NCBI GenBank assembly: GCA_030549775.1
Contig: CM060171.1
Span: 61,934,360 to 61,998,359 of the forward strand
From: Tamarix chinensis
Taxonomy: Eukaryota; Streptophyta; Magnoliopsida; Caryophyllales; Tamaricaceae
Length of the DNA: 64,000 bases
Reading direction: 5' to 3'
Under the pieces are notes generated by a model, which saw only the letters and a list, made by a program, of their open reading frames with translations, was not told the DNA's origin and did not search any database. Within the stretch, counting starts at the first letter, position 1, and the number at the start of each line of letters is the position of its first letter. Position numbers and translations under genes: made by a program. Shown here piece by piece: positions 1 through 14,159 of this stretch.

Positions 1-1930
1 CCCCGCTCCTTTTGGTCTGCATAGTTTTTCCCGGCTCATCCGATGAATCCTTGTTTCATCTCCAATGTCGCAACTCTCCCAACACACTCTGGATTCCTGC
101 ATATAGAGTAGTCGGTAGCTTGAGCACGATCCAATCCTTGCATAACCGGAATTGCGCGGGCCCAAACCCGCAACATGGTTTCTTTCCCTGCTCTCGATCT
201 TTAGCTTGAAAAGGTAAGGTACGAAATTATAAAAGACAATCAATTACAGGGCATGGCGTTTTACACGTACGTAACGAGATTAGGCACGGAATCTGCATTT
301 GACATGGTATTACAGTCGTTTGAGCCATAGGAGAGAAGGAATCGATGCTTTATTACTCAGAAAATGTCATTTGTGCAACGCAGACGTGGATTTTGCCTAG
401 TCAGTGAAGAAAGGTTAAATTATCTGTACGAGTCGTGTACAGCTCACTCTATCCGGGCTAAATTTTCATTAGAATCAAACAAGAATTTGATCAAACGACA
501 GAAGAAAGAATAAAATGGAAATATATACCAAAATACGAGCGTGTAGTAATCATTTTCGAGCCAAATAGCTCACAGGCTTTTAGTTTAGGTTTTTAATTTA
601 TAAAATGTACTGATCACCTTTACTTTTGTAGTGGATGAATTAAAAGCCCATACTTGACTGGCCTGGGCTAGCACGTGATCCTTGAGCTAGCTAGTATACG
701 AAAGTATCAAAAAAAGAAAATTGTTTTATTAATCTCCATATTTTTTAAGCAATTAATAAAAATAACCTTAAATTTATACTTCTGTCATTTATTAAAAAAT
801 AATAAAACATTTAATGTATAAATAATAAAATAATAAATGAATTTTAACTTTCATAAAATAATTTTTTTATATATAAAAATATAATGATAAAATGACTATC
901 TTTTTTTTATATGAATAAAATATTTAAATAAACTAAATAATCTATCTATACTAAAATCATCTCCCATTTGAAGATTTTTAGAACCGATATAATTATAACC
1001 TTTTTTATTTGATAAACATTTTTTTTTAAAACAATATTTAAATTAGCTCTACACAAGTTCAAATTTTTTTTCTATAAAAAATGAACATCATCAATCACAA
1101 CCAGATTATTTATCAACATGTGTTTAAAAAAAAATCCTGACAAAGCTGTGTTTAAACCTACATCCTCAACAATAGTAAAAACTCTTAGTTCTCTCTAAAA
1201 TAATAGAAAATGTTTTTAATTGACAGCAAAGATGATAATAAATTTGATCTAAGATTATAACCGTCCTTGAACCTAGACTCATTAGATTTTAAAAGTTCAA
1301 ACCCAAATCATTAATGAATAGAAAAAATTCTTAAATGGATCCAATTATTATTATTTTTTAAAAATAGTAATTTATCTACATATTGATATATTTTTATTTT
1401 TATGTAAGTTAAATATATTAATTTCTATTCTAATGATTTCTTGAAATGATAATTTGATCTCTCAAGACCTTAAGAAAAAAAATTGGTATGGTGATATTAA
1501 AGACCTTACAAATTATTTATGTGTAAGATAAATAGACAAATAAAATTTAAAAAAAAATGATCACAAAAATGATAAAAAACAACAAATAATGATTAATAAT
1601 ATAAATAGCCAGTGCACATACATAAACATGTAAGGTTGTAAATGAACCGAACCAAACCGAACCGAAATGAACTGAAACTCAAATTGCTTAATAAACAAAT
1701 CTAAAAACAAAATTTGAATTCAACTTGCTTATAAAATAATCTAACTTTTAACAAACTTTTACACTATAAATTTGCTCAAGCTCAAATTCTTCGTTCAAGC
1801 TTGACTCACTTAATAAATAAAGATAAAAATAAAACTTAACTCTAATCATTTACATCTCTACCAAGGTTAAGATTTAGGTCTAAAGTTACTAAAGTAAAAG
1901 TCGATCAATTTAAAAATATATCAACTCAAA
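1..1930. other. AT-rich intergenic flank, no gene identified
   Basis: The first ~210 bases are less AT-rich than what follows, with short open frames on both strands and no recognisable domain; they could be the edge of a gene or element lying to the left. From ~690 onward the sequence is strongly AT-rich with A and T runs. A small block of repeated AACCGA-type hexamers sits near 1640-1670. I see no gene, RNA gene or transposon terminus. Confidence 0.5.
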
Positions 1931-2135
1931 CGTGACACAAATATCATATCCAAACTCATTATAAATGGATTAGGTCTAAGGGGTTAAGACCCTCAAACCT
2001 ATAGTTATCCCTAATTGGAGCTAACTCCTCAAACCTGACCCAAATATCATATCCAAACCCATTATAAATGGATTAGGTCTAAGGGGTTAAGGTTAACTCT
2101 CAAACCTATAGTTATCCCTACTTGGAGCTGACTCA
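1931..2135. repeat. Two-copy tandem duplication, period about 103 bp
   Basis: The phrase ATATCATATCCAAAC followed by CATTATAAATGGATTAGG occurs at 1941 and again at 2044, and the following text (AAGGGGTTAAG, then CAAACCTATAGTTATCCCTA and TTGGAGCT) is also repeated. The second unit carries a few extra bases after GGGGTTAAG. No coding potential is visible. It lies downstream of the 3' end of the MATH gene, so it may be just outside its transcript. Confidence 0.8.
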
Positions 2136-2721
2136 GAACTACGAATGTCTACTTTCAATTCATCTTAGATCTGACGTAACATCTTAACCAGCATGCAGTA
2201 AATATTTAATAAAATTAGATGCACGAAACAATACCAGCTAATAATTTTACCCACCAGGGGTTTCCTTTTGAAACTGGCACCTGAAAAGATGCTAATAAGA
2301 ACCAAGGATTTTAAAGAAAATGAAAAGGCTTGCTCTAAACATACTACAATAGGGGACCAGGATCAAGACTATTATAGCCACTTCTATAGATTTTTCAAAA
2401 CCTTTCATTAACTATTGGTGAAAGAAAAAGGAGGAAAAATAAGCAAGGCATTTGCAACTCCTAGTTCCATGGGACCATCCTTACGCTGGCATGCAAAGGT
2501 TAGTAACAGCACTGTACTCACTATCCTCAACCTACAAAAGATTTTGAGTACGTCCCTTGGCCCACAGTCCTACCAGTTAAAAATGCCTCTGTATGAACCA
2601 AAAGAATGAAGCAACCCTTCCTCATGAAATCAAATATTGCCAAACTCACTTGACAGATCAAGGAAAGAGAACTCTTGTTTCCCTACATCCTCGTGAAGGA
2701 GTCTTCGACTCCGAGAAATTT

Positions 2722-5700
2722 CTAGGAATGACTGAACCAAGGTCCAACCGCACCATTCACATGGCCATTGCCATGAACCCCAACACCATTTGGGATGAGA
2801 GATGGAGGCAATCCAACTGCCATTGATGGTGGCGGTGTATTTGGAAACAATGGATGAGTATGTGGGAGAGTGTGGGGACTCATAAGTGGACTACCAGCAG
2901 GAGCCCCTTTACGTTGCTGGAGGACATGGATCTGCCTGAGGCCGTCTTCATGGATACGTGACAATGTCTCCAGCTCCTTCATGGATAGAGCTTCCAAGCC
3001 AGCACCGTAGAGAGGAGCATGTCGTGACATTTCTTCATGAAGGGAAGCCTCCAGCGTATGGATATATTGCTGCAAAGAAAGATGAATTAGCCAGTACATC
3101 CAAATGGTAAAATAACGAGGGAAATGGAAATGTGCAAAGATCATCATTAATAAGTGATATTGCAAGCCCTTCACAATGGAAGCCATTGAGATTTTAGTGA
3201 TAAGAAATACTTACGAGCAAAACCACGCACTATAAGGCTTGCAAAGAACTACCCAAGTAAAACATAAGATCATAATGAACGTAGGAGGGAGGAAGGGTGG
3301 GCTGAAAAAAGGACATATGATCATCCGATTCCAGTATTCCACTTTTAGAGAATACATGGAAGTTGGACAGTGCAAGACGTTGAATATCAAAGTTCCACAG
3401 TAATTTCTATTTAATCTAACAGAAATAGAATCACTATCACAGTCAAGAGTCGCCCAGATAGCTCTAGCATGATGAACAAGAAAAATGCAAAACCAGACTT
3501 GAATTAGAGATGGTTGTGCATTACCTGGCAAGCCTGCAATTTTGCTTCCATTCCATCAATATACAACTCACATCGAGCAACTTGCTCCTCCTTCTCCCGC
3601 TTCTCCCCTTCAGTTTCCCCAACAGTTTGAGTCAATCTTCGCACTTCATCCTCAAGGGACTGTCGAATTTCCTCTCTGGTAACATTCTCTGTGGCATAAC
3701 GCTTCAGTTCTTCATCAAATCTTTTCCTCGCCACTTCAGCACTTTTCAACCGTTCAGCAAGAACATTTTTCTCTTTCATAACTTTCTGCATATTGAGTCA
3801 ATGTTAGTAGGGGCCAATACATATTCTAACGACAAGGGATGAATACACAAACAGTATTGCAGCCAACAAGTTAACCACATCCTCCATTTCTGTTATTCCA
3901 GCATGCATCAGTCATTACGTCATTACGATCATAAAAGATGTTAAAATAGTAGATACCAGATCCCCTATATGTTGGCAAATAAAACATGCACATCTTGCTA
4001 GAGGAGAGGGAATGCTTCCAACGGAATATCAATAACAAGACAGTACTCAGTAAGTCCAGTACCCACCACAAATCAAAAACAAGAGACAATAACAGAAAAT
4101 ACAAGAAACATAAGAAGATTCAATGTCTCTATTCTCTACAAGAGCCACAACTTCTTTATAAAGCAATCCAAAGAAGATAATTTACACAGCCAATGACCAA
4201 GCAAGAGATCACCACGTAGCAACAGAACAGTAATTATAGTTCACAGGCTCACAGCACCAAGAAAGGAGGATGCTGCATTGAAGTTCTACCTTCAGCTCAT
4301 CACGCTTCCTCGACTTCAGCTGACCTATCTGCATCTCTGCATCATGGAGCCGGTCCTGCAGAACCCTCTTCTCAGCAGTGATTTTAGCAATCTCATCGTC
4401 ATGCTCAGACCGAAGCCAATCCAATTGACTTTCAGCTTCATGTATTTGTTCTTGAAGCTCCTTCTTCTCGCGAGAAAAACGGTCCATCTCAGCCTTCATT
4501 TCAGACTGCCAATTCATGAAAATAGTTATTTCTTGGGTCCCCTAAACTCAAAAGGTTCGCAAGTTATGCATGCCATATCAAAGATTAAAGCCTAGCATGT
4601 ACCTTAAGGCGATTATTAGCAGCTTCAAACTCACTCAGCTTCTGGGATACAAGAGCTTTTTCTTTATCCAGATTAGAAATTTCAGCTTTCTGTTCTGCAC
4701 GAATTCTAATGATTTCATCTTCACTAGCACACAATTGATGCCATAAGGCTGCACGATCAACATTTGCAAGTTCTGCAACCTCCCGCATCATGCTTAAAAC
4801 TGGTCTTATAATATCTTGCTCCTCACTAACAAGCAGTATGAGAACTTCTAGATCAAAATCTAACTCCTGACTGTTATTGGTACTGCTTGTTGCCCGTTCA
4901 ACCAGTCGCTTGAGCATCCTCCCTCGATAAGAATCATCCGCATACCATTTAAACAGAATAGTGTAAAGGATCTTTACAAAGCCCTTCACACGCAAGTCTC
5001 TGGAGAGAGCCAATGTCTCCGCGAGACTGAGAACTGTCATAAAATCATCTTGGGCAGCCTTAAGCTGATCATTGGCTTCTTCCTCAACTGCCGTATCTGA
5101 ATGCTGCGAACCTTCAGAAACAAATCTAGCATTATAATTCACTCTCTGAGCATGACGTCTTTCCAACACAATGGCTACTGCTGGAGCCAATATTTCCCCC
5201 CTAGATATAGCTCTTTCAAAGGTTTGTGAGGCCTCAACAGCTAGACAAGGTATTGATAACATTTCAATCAGGAGGTAGATATCAGAAAAATAAGGAATTG
5301 CACGAAACGAATGCTCATCCACCACATGTAAACTTCCAGAAGGAGGCCCATTTTCACCAAAAAAGAACAGCCCACTTGGCGGCGAGCAATTAACACCACA
5401 AACATCATCAGAATCAATATCTCTAAGTATAGCTTCAGACACATCTGCCCAACTATGTACAGTCCTGCTTAAAACATGAAGAACGCAAGGAGATACATCA
5501 GCCCCCAAATGTTTAAGTCTCGTACGTATCAACCTCACCTACAGACAAAAAACATAAATGTTAATATCTTGTAAGTTCAGGAAGACAACAGTAAGTTTTT
5601 TGCAGAAATAACTGGGTACATACTGCTTCTGAAAGGTGTTGGCATTGAATTGCAGCTTTCAGTATAAAATTTATGGTTGCCGCAAGAGGTTCATCATTTG

Positions 5701-8700
5701 AATCAGCCAAAAATCCAGCTGACTGAAACAAAATCTGTTCCCAAACTTCACTGCTACACTCAAGTTGGCTTAGAGCACCAAAAACCTACATAACATTCAA
5801 TTAAGAGTACAGATCATTTAAGAATGCAATAAACATAGTTAATATATACAAAGGAAAAGCATCACTTATGACAGATCATCTGCCGACAGGAAAATCCTAA
5901 TCAATCAAGAACCATCAAATAAATGGAAACAAAGCACTTTCAGATCATTATCTTACAGGTAGCCTTAATGCAGGTTCAGCATCAGGTTTTTGAAGCCTTT
6001 CTAGGAGTGCAGCAGCTGCAAGAGGATGTTCAGATTGCTCAACCAATTTTGGAACTAAAGTAACAAGATCAGGTTGCAAATTCTTAGGGGCTTTATCCAA
6101 TACAAGGGCAATCTTTTGAGCAGATTGAGGTCTACGCCGTGGTTCTGGACAACCTTGAGGAACTGCTCCATCCAACGCACGTAGAGAATTTACTATCAGG
6201 CCTAACAGCTCTTCGGACTGCTCAGGGCACTTTGACTGCAAATACTGGCAACAAAATAGTAAGTTTGATCAGCTCACTTTCCTAAGAAAATTTACTGATC
6301 TAGTAATACTACCTTTGGGTGGAGCGGAGCATTTTCAAAAAAATCTCGACCAGAAGTTTCTGGTGGACATGTAGGCTGTCCAGGAGAAGTCTTGGCGTGC
6401 ATATGTGTACAAGTTCTGACTGTGCTTTGGACAGCAGAATCACTGGAACTCTCACCAACTCCAGAATCCAACCTCTCAAAAAGTGGAAGCTTCATGGCTT
6501 CTGTTGCTACATTGTCCCTATCGGATTGCACAGGAGTTGCAGCTCCAGTGTTCTCCAAAGATGCTTTTGCTTTCTCATTAATAGACTCCACAATAGAATT
6601 TTCTTCCGATGGTTGACAACATTCAACCATTATATCCAAGAGTAAATCAATAATTGCCTGCTGCAGGACTTTTACCCCCATCAACAAGTTCATTAAGCTG
6701 GGAGAAGATTCACCAGTCTTACTGACCTTTCCATCATTAGGTCCAGAAAGCTTGGTTGGGAGGAGCAGGCGCTTTACTTTAGAAGGATCATCAAGATACA
6801 CTCTAAGTCCAGTCAAGAAACCAGCTATTGCACCAGCATCCATCAGAAGTTTCTCCCTTAGAGTGACCTGAGGCTGTGAAGCATTTTCCCCATAGGTTAG
6901 ATGGAACCCTGCTCTAGAAAGAAGGTTTCTAAATATGTCTTCTTCATCGCCACTCACACCGTCACTATCCTCAGAGTCCATGAGTTCATCAGGATCAGTT
7001 GTTAGAGCATCCTGATCATCCTCAGCAGCAAAAACCTGAAAAGATCAGGATACTATAAAATTACAGGAAAGCTGCAACTGGCACATAAAAGATGGGAAGT
7101 TAACACTCCATGCATTATGTTGCATAATATGAGAAAATCAACATGAGCCCATGGGAAAAAGCGAAGACCAATAATGGTTTACAACACCAAGTCAATTATT
7201 GCTTTACAGAATATGGATTTTGTTCCAGGCAACCAATGCTTTCAATGAGAAAATATTTTATGGTAAGTTTTTAAATTAGAATAAAATAGCTGAAGAAACT
7301 TTCATTCAAATTTTTAAGATCTAGGGCTTCCAAGCTTGCATGATGAGGTGGACCCGAATGGAAACAGTCTCATGTGAATGATTGGCTGAAACACTATCTC
7401 AAAATGTGTAAAACAAGGTAAAGAGTAATAGATAGTGATAGACAGATCAACCTTACTGAAAGAGCAGCAGATTGACTAGGTTAGTTAAAAGGTCAGACAT
7501 AAAAACTGGCTTAATGGTGAGTAAACTATACATACAGTCCAACAGAATAGACCTTTAAAATGGTGGAGAGAAAATGAGGACAGGAAACATAACAGCCAAT
7601 AACAAACATTTTAAATCCATTTCATATGCACCAAAACCATTGTACAGGAAATTGAAGAAGAATGTGAATTACATCCCTCCAAACAGTCTGTTAAATATTG
7701 CAATTGCAATAAACCTTCAATTTCCAGGTAGTAGTTTGCTATCTTCTCATAGGTTGTCATCAAAACTAGCAAGCACTCACTGGGTGTGTATCATGCACTA
7801 CAGATAGACACTTTATATAAAAAATTAAAATAAAAATAAAATAAAAACCTTTCACAAAGTTCTTCACTAAATGTCTAAGACACCTCACTTTGTTCATGCT
7901 GCATTAAACACAAATTTCTACAGTCATTCTGTCATCTTATCATACTTGATGAATAGAAGAAATTAAAGCTGCTCAGTGGAGACCAAGGCCAGGTGACCTA
8001 AGGCATTCAAGCACTGCCTTTGTATAAAGAGATCAGGGAAAGGAAACGATAGACCTCAATAAAAGATGACTATCATTTGTTAATACATCTAGATAGAGCT
8101 AAAACAGTATTTGTCAACTTTTAGTTCACCCCACCCTCATGAAATGAGACAGGACTTTTTCCTCTATTACATGCTACAGGAATGTAAGATTGGGATTTGA
8201 ATGATAAGCATGCTTTGATCAGAACAAATTACATCCTCACAGACAATGGAGGACTCATCACCAGCACAATGTCATTGACTATACTAACATCACAACTTTT
8301 CCATTTCCAATTCAATTGAAAAGGCTAGATAAGGAGTACAAAACTAATCCATCATTTCAGTAAATAAGGTTGTTATTTATGTTTCAGTGCAAAAGATCCC
8401 CTACATCAGTCATGCTCATTTGTTGATGGGACAATTACATCATACACGGATATATGAGCTTATTTGATGATGGGAGGAACACATTCTAGATGGATATATG
8501 AGCTAGAAATTTTCAGTTACAGTGCATACAGAGATCCTGGTAACTTTCCCTTCTTTGCTCCATTTTTCTAACAAGTGAAGGCATGAAAAAGAGCTATATA
8601 TTAATGGAGCATATTGTAGCAGGAAAGGCCACCACAAATGATGTGGTCTTACTAAATGCAACAGAAGTGAGTTTAATAAACATTTAGCCCAAGGATTTCT

Positions 8701-11700
8701 TCTATATGACTCCATATAACAGATCCAGCAATCCTGCCAAAATACTTCACTTCTATCCAGCATATTTCCTCTTATCCTATATTCTTATGCTTCACTTAGG
8801 ACAAAAATTGGCTGGAAGATCATGGGCTTAGGGGCATTTGCTCAGTTACACTTTTTTTTTCTTTTTTCTTTTTTCATTTTTCTTTTTTTTTCCCAGATGC
8901 GTTAAAGGGAAAATATATTGAGAATAAAGGATGGTTTTGTCGGATCTGTTCAGGAGCATCCTAAGAATATATTAAAACAACTCACTTCTGACAATTTTGT
9001 TAGCTATTGGAGGGTAACAGTAAAGAAATTCAGGAGTATTTGAGTCGCATGGACCAATGGTAGCTACTGAGTATGGGGGTCGATCCTATACAATATGCAT
9101 TTTTTGTGCATAATTTCAATTTTAGTAACAAAATTAATTTAATAGTGAAAAAAAAAAGGATGGTTTGTGAATTTTTTCCTGCCGGATGATTCTTTCATAG
9201 ACTTAATGGTGGTTTTATGACCTTTTTCCTAAAAATGGCTACGGTCATTACTAAAATATGATTTAGATGCCCAATGACAACATGCAGCACCAAAAGTAGA
9301 GGTAGCAATCAGGTCGGGATGGGTTGTAGCAGGTCAGTTCGTTCTCATGTTGGGTTGTTGCAAGTTATTGTTCTTTATGGATAGGTTGTGGTCAAGTTAG
9401 GTTATTTTAGGTTCAAGTCATTTTATTGTTCAGATCAATGTAGATCCGGATTGTATCGAGTAACTTTGTCGAGTTGGGTTCAAGTAGAGCTAGTTTGGAT
9501 TTAGGTCATTTTAGGTTAACTTGCAAATAAGGTTGGGTTGGGTCAAGCTAGCTTGTACTCGGGTGATTTAGGGTTCGAGTCAAGTTCTGGTTAACTTATT
9601 GGATCAAATCATTTGGATTTTAATGAGTTAGGTTCGATTCAAGCAAAACTAATCCTAATTAAATCACATCAAGCTTGGATCAAACTGGACACCAAACATG
9701 GAACGCTAACATTAATCCAATTCATTAATCACTTAAGTAAACATTAAGTTTGACGACATGTAAGCATGTAATTAAAAATTTGTTACTAATGGTCATTTGT
9801 TTATTATTATGATTTTTTAATGTTGTGTTTTATACGGAAAAATCAGTAAAATTAAAATATTGTTGGTAAATAAGTACATCTACAATAAAAGTAAGAAAAA
9901 TAAGTAAAATTTATAAACTACTATATTTTTAAAAGGTTTAAAAAAATAATAAAACATATGCAACTGACTCATATTGAATTTAGTCTTGTCAACTCAGGTT
10001 GATATCGGGTTTCAGGTTAGATCAGTTCAGGTTGGGCCAATTATATTCAGGTTAGTTGCAGGTTGGATTCAGGTCATGTTGATGAATTTATTGGGATATA
10101 TCAGGTCGGGTTAAGCACATTAGGTTAATTTAGTCTGCTCTGATCAAAAGATATTTACCCAAGACCAACTATTACATGACATGGATGTTTTTACTTTTGA
10201 GTTTGAAATATTTATAAAATTGAGTAAGCAATTCTACTAACCTCCAGGTCTGCAAAGTCAAACCAGGGACAGCAGTCCAAGATTTCACAAACAAAAACTA
10301 CAGTATCCCGCACAAGAAACCCTGCATCTGCTTCCAGTATATCTGAAACCTTCATGAATTGGAGAACAGAATTGTTCCAGGTCTTGGTACAAATAGATGA
10401 CTCTTTCCAGATGGTCTTTGATGGGTTCTTTTGGTTCAATACAGCCATCCTATATCGAACCCAAAAGTTTTTATCAGGATCAGTGCCACTTGATTGATCA
10501 CTCTCCAGGTATATACATATGGTGTCAAAGGACTCGTAGACACCTGCATCATAAATAACAAGTCACCAACAATTTACAATAATGTAGTATCTCCTTTGCA
10601 TTTTTTTTTCTCTGGATATATTAAGTGGAGGAAAAAAAACTGAAATTGCAAAGTATAAAAGATATTAAAAGGAAAGGTTCTCCACCTAGGCGTAGCTCAC
10701 ATCCACCAGCTTGAAAGAACTTGCTAAAGATCTTTCGACTTTCCATTATTTCCTTGAAAGACAAGAAGTTTTCTACTTTCCATGTAAATGAGCATTTCCT
10801 CTCAGAGGAACTAGCCTCAGAATCATGCTCCAAATGGTCTTCCAGTACAGAAGACTCTTTCAGAATAAGAACCTCCGCCCCAAACACCACAGTGTCCTGT
10901 ACAAGGAATCCAGAGTCTTGATCAAAAAGGCTAGTCAGTGTCACAAACTCACGCCACCCCCAATCTTTTGCAGCTTTAGAGTAGCGGTTCTGAGATTCCT
11001 TGATCACAGATTTCTCCTCCATCTTCTGGTTCCCAACTGATAACTTGTGACTCACAAAGCAACTCCAATCACTCGAGGTACTTCGTGAATCTGTTACCTC
11101 AAGAAACAAAGAGAGATGACATGGTGGCTGCGACTGCCCTGATACCATCAAGAAAAGGTAATATCATAATCACAACGAAAATAATTCTTAAGAACTCAAA
11201 CTCATGAAATTTCAGACGCTAGACACTAAATGCTGCTACTAACAAGCAATATCATTTAGAGACATCGACACATAATGTCCCTAATCAAAGACAATGGCAA
11301 GCAGTCCAAATGCAACTAGGTAATTAAGGAAAATGAACAACGTAATTGAAAAAAAAGTACAGGAGTGGCATCTAAAGGCTTGCATACCACGGGGATAAAC
11401 TATAAGGCGACAGTCTCGATTGCCAATTTGAAACCTCCTGCTCTTGATGCACAGACCAGTAATCTTCCTCTTCTTCAAAAGATCCTTCAGCTTAGTAAAA
11501 TTATCAATCCTCCAGGTGAATTTGCCACTGTGGCCATCAGACTTTCTCGAATTACTTCCATTCCTAGATCCAGGCAGAGCTCCATTCTTAGAGAAACTAC
11601 TCGACTCCTTGATCACGTGAAACGAAGTACTGAAAACTGCTGTATCATCGACTAAGAATCCCAATTCTGGACCAAGGAAATCAGCCATCTTCATATAATC

Positions 11701-12792
11701 GTTCCACCCCAAACTTGTATTATCCCCGCTCTTATTATCTCCAGCAAACCTCCCATACGAGTCCCTATGCATATGATTCAACCCTGGCTTCTGATTCAAC
11801 ACGGACATCCTGAACAGACACCAACAACTCCTATCTGAAAGCAGCAGCGTATTCTTGTCAGTATCCTTGCTCTCCAAGCACATTGACAGATACTCAACCC
11901 CGTTCACTGAGCTCTGATACACGCTAATTCTGAGATTACACTCCCCAGCCGGAAATATTGGACTCATTATCTTCTGAGTCTTAATCATTTCCTTGAACAA
12001 GCTAAAGTTATGTACCTTCCAGGTAAACTTGCCACTCAAAATATCAGAAACAGGACCATTCACAACCCCGGAAATCAACCCTCCAGCTGCCCCAAACTGT
12101 AACTCATTATTATCCCTCGTAAAATTGACACTCTCATTAAGTATCAGAATATCAGCCATTATCAAAATAGAATCACTATTGAGCAAAAAACCAGCTTTAG
12201 GTTCAAGTATAGTCGATGAAGGGGTAAAATCACACCAACCGTGCGATTTCTTCTTACTGGAAAACCTATGCCATGAATCACGATGTATAGTTTTTGATTC
12301 ATCAGTCAAATTAACAAGCGATAATCTATAGCTAGTGAAGCAATCCCATTTAGATGAGTTGGTCCCCCTAGGGTCTACGATTTGAAGGTAGATTGAGATA
12401 TAACCAGGCAATGCTTGAGAATCACCTTTAGGATAAACCAACAGCCTACAATCAAATCCACCAACTTCAAAGTACTTACTCCAGAGGGCCCTGGCTTTGA
12501 TTCTTGGGAAATTCGTCACCGTCCACCTACAAACAGCCGAGTAATCGCCCCGTCGCTCAACGATAATGGATTCCTGTCCTACACCGGCTGCCGACCCTGC
12601 GGACGTTGTCGGCGCCAATAAATCCTCAGTCGCCGGAATCTGCACGGACGAGGCAGAGGTAGTGGCGGACGTTGAGGATGAAGCCATCGTAGCTGCGGAT
12701 GATTGGCGGTGATCGGAGGATAGTGACACAGCTTCCGATGATGATGAGGTGGTGGTGGAGGTGGAGGCGGAGGCGGAGTGGTGATGCTTCAT
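2722..12792 (-). CDS. MATH (TRAF-like) domain and coiled-coil protein, 10 exons
   Basis: I propose exons 12792-11388, 11138-10686, 10543-10242, 7035-6313, 6244-5957, 5785-5624, 5538-4603, 4505-4290, 3785-3525 and 3069-2722 (stop TAG). All junctions are GT-AG and keep frame, giving 1697 residues. After a Ser/Thr-rich N-terminus come four MATH domains at about residues 86-220, 253-395, 422-565 and 584-718; each opens with a (F/C)xWxVxNF-like strand and ends in a GFL...D(T/S) stretch. Residues ~720-1385 form an acidic then helical region, ~1385-1600 is a charged coiled coil, and a Pro/Gly/His-rich tail follows. Length and order match the Arabidopsis At2g25320-type TRAF-like proteins. MATH domains bind other proteins, and related plant MATH proteins act as adaptors in ubiquitin or immune-receptor turnover; that role here is inference. 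No break was found. The least certain junctions flank the 3.2-kb third intron, where a small exon could be missed. Confidence 0.9.
7036..10241 (-). other. Large third intron of the MATH gene with GGTTGGGTC-type repeats
   Basis: This 3.2-kb intron lies between the exon ending the fourth MATH domain and the acidic-region exon. It opens GTTAGT and ends TTTTCAG on the minus strand. Short open frames inside have no recognisable domain. From ~9300 to 9660 and ~9985 to 10135 the plus strand is filled with loose variants of GGTTGGGTC, CAGGTCGGGTT and GGTTCAAGTC. Such motifs are common in small plant DNA transposons, but I found no clear terminal inverted repeats or target duplication. Confidence 0.7.
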
Positions 12793-13104
12793 TGTTCTGT
12801 TGTTTGTTCCGTTTCAGCTAGGTTTAGGCCTTTTTTTTATTATTTGCTTTCTTCCTGCCTTCTCTTTCTTTGCTTTTAATATTCTCTCTTTCAAAACGCT
12901 AGTTTTGGTGTTCTTACCAGAGAGAGGAGGGATAGGGAGACATGGGGGCGGGGGGTGAAGGGTTATGCCAAGGACAGCAAAGTGATAGGAGGCAAACAAA
13001 GGGAAGAGGGAGGAAGGAACCAAAAAAAAAAAAAAAACAATAGAGCCGATGAATATTCCGAACGGGCGAGGGTGCATGATAAGCTTGAATAGACGTCCAT
13101 CCAT
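12793..13104 (-). promoter_or_regulatory. 5' leader and proximal promoter of the MATH gene
   Basis: Upstream of the start codon (context AGAACAATGAAG on the minus strand) lies a pyrimidine-rich leader with CTCTCT and CCCTCC runs (12900-12965), then an A/T homopolymer near 13021-13036. Pyrimidine patches like these are usual in plant 5' leaders. A possible splice donor (CTGGTAAGAAC, ~12910-12920) hints at an intron in the leader, which I cannot confirm. No convincing TATA box is seen and the transcription start is unknown. Confidence 0.4.
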
Positions 13105-14159
13105 TCCGTAGTGTATATTATTAATTCAGTAAAAACAATTGAGGATTTGCCGCTTCTTCAATAAGAGCTATGACTGTGAGTCGAGGGCTGCCACATCATA
13201 TACGTTACCCACTATATTTAGTTGAATGTATAATTTTAATAATTATATTTTATAATTTTTAAAACTTCTGTTATTTTTAATAAATTAATTTTTTTAAATA
13301 TAATAAAATAACATACAATATTAGTCAACAACAATTATTCTTTTAAATATATACATAATATATTTATTTGAGCTAATATTTTAGCCACTTAGACATTTAG
13401 ATCCTCCAATTAATATGATTTAGGTCTTTGTTTTTTATAAGTAGTTGAATCCATCTCTAGTTCATCATTATGTGCCCTTTGTAGGATGTGTTTTATCAAT
13501 TTTGTATCTATACAATGAAATTATACACACACACATACATACATATATATAATTGAATTAATTATTTTTGTTTAATTTTATTAGTTAAAGTATATTTGTT
13601 AACAAAATTTAAATTATAGAAGTTTGTTTTGAGTGTGAGGAAGAAATACTATTTTATAGGAATATGAATACTTAAGATTTTGGATCTTTTTCTTTGAGTC
13701 CAAACAAGTTATGCTCTCATTCCTCCTTTAATTCAGGATTGATTACATTATAATATTCCTTTAGACAATAGTTATTTCATGAAATCTATTATATAAATAG
13801 ATATCTATATTACATTCTATTTTAATGTTAGTAAATATTTTTTTAATTGAAATATCTCTTATTAAGATTATCAACAAATAAAATAATATATCATAATGTT
13901 CATAAGATTTTTCTCTACTAATAAATATCCATATTGATATATTTTTAGTAAAAAATAGTAATAAAATATAACATAATAGTAGTAAAATATGAAGAAAAAA
14001 ATAATAGTAAAACATGTCAAGTTAATTTATTTTTTAAAAATAAATCGCAACTAATATTAATGAAAAATAACAATATATATGATGAAATATAAAGGCAACT
14101 ATGATTCAATATGAAGTTAAAAGTGTCAAAGTACAAGCATAACTGTGGGGATATCAATT
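13105..14159. other. AT-rich intergenic DNA, nothing recognisable
   Basis: Very AT-rich sequence with a short (CA)n/(TA)n microsatellite at 13525-13552. Open frames are short and of biased composition. No transposon ends or genes were recognised. Confidence 0.5.

Noticed and set aside
3510..3842. Plus-strand open frames across the MATH gene (also 4278-4595, 6319-6645, 11365-11655, 11993-12331)
   Set aside because: They are antisense shadows of well-supported exons on the minus strand.
8503..8763. Open frames in the large intron (also 7574-7807)
   Set aside because: Short, no recognisable domain, not joined by plausible splice sites in frame.
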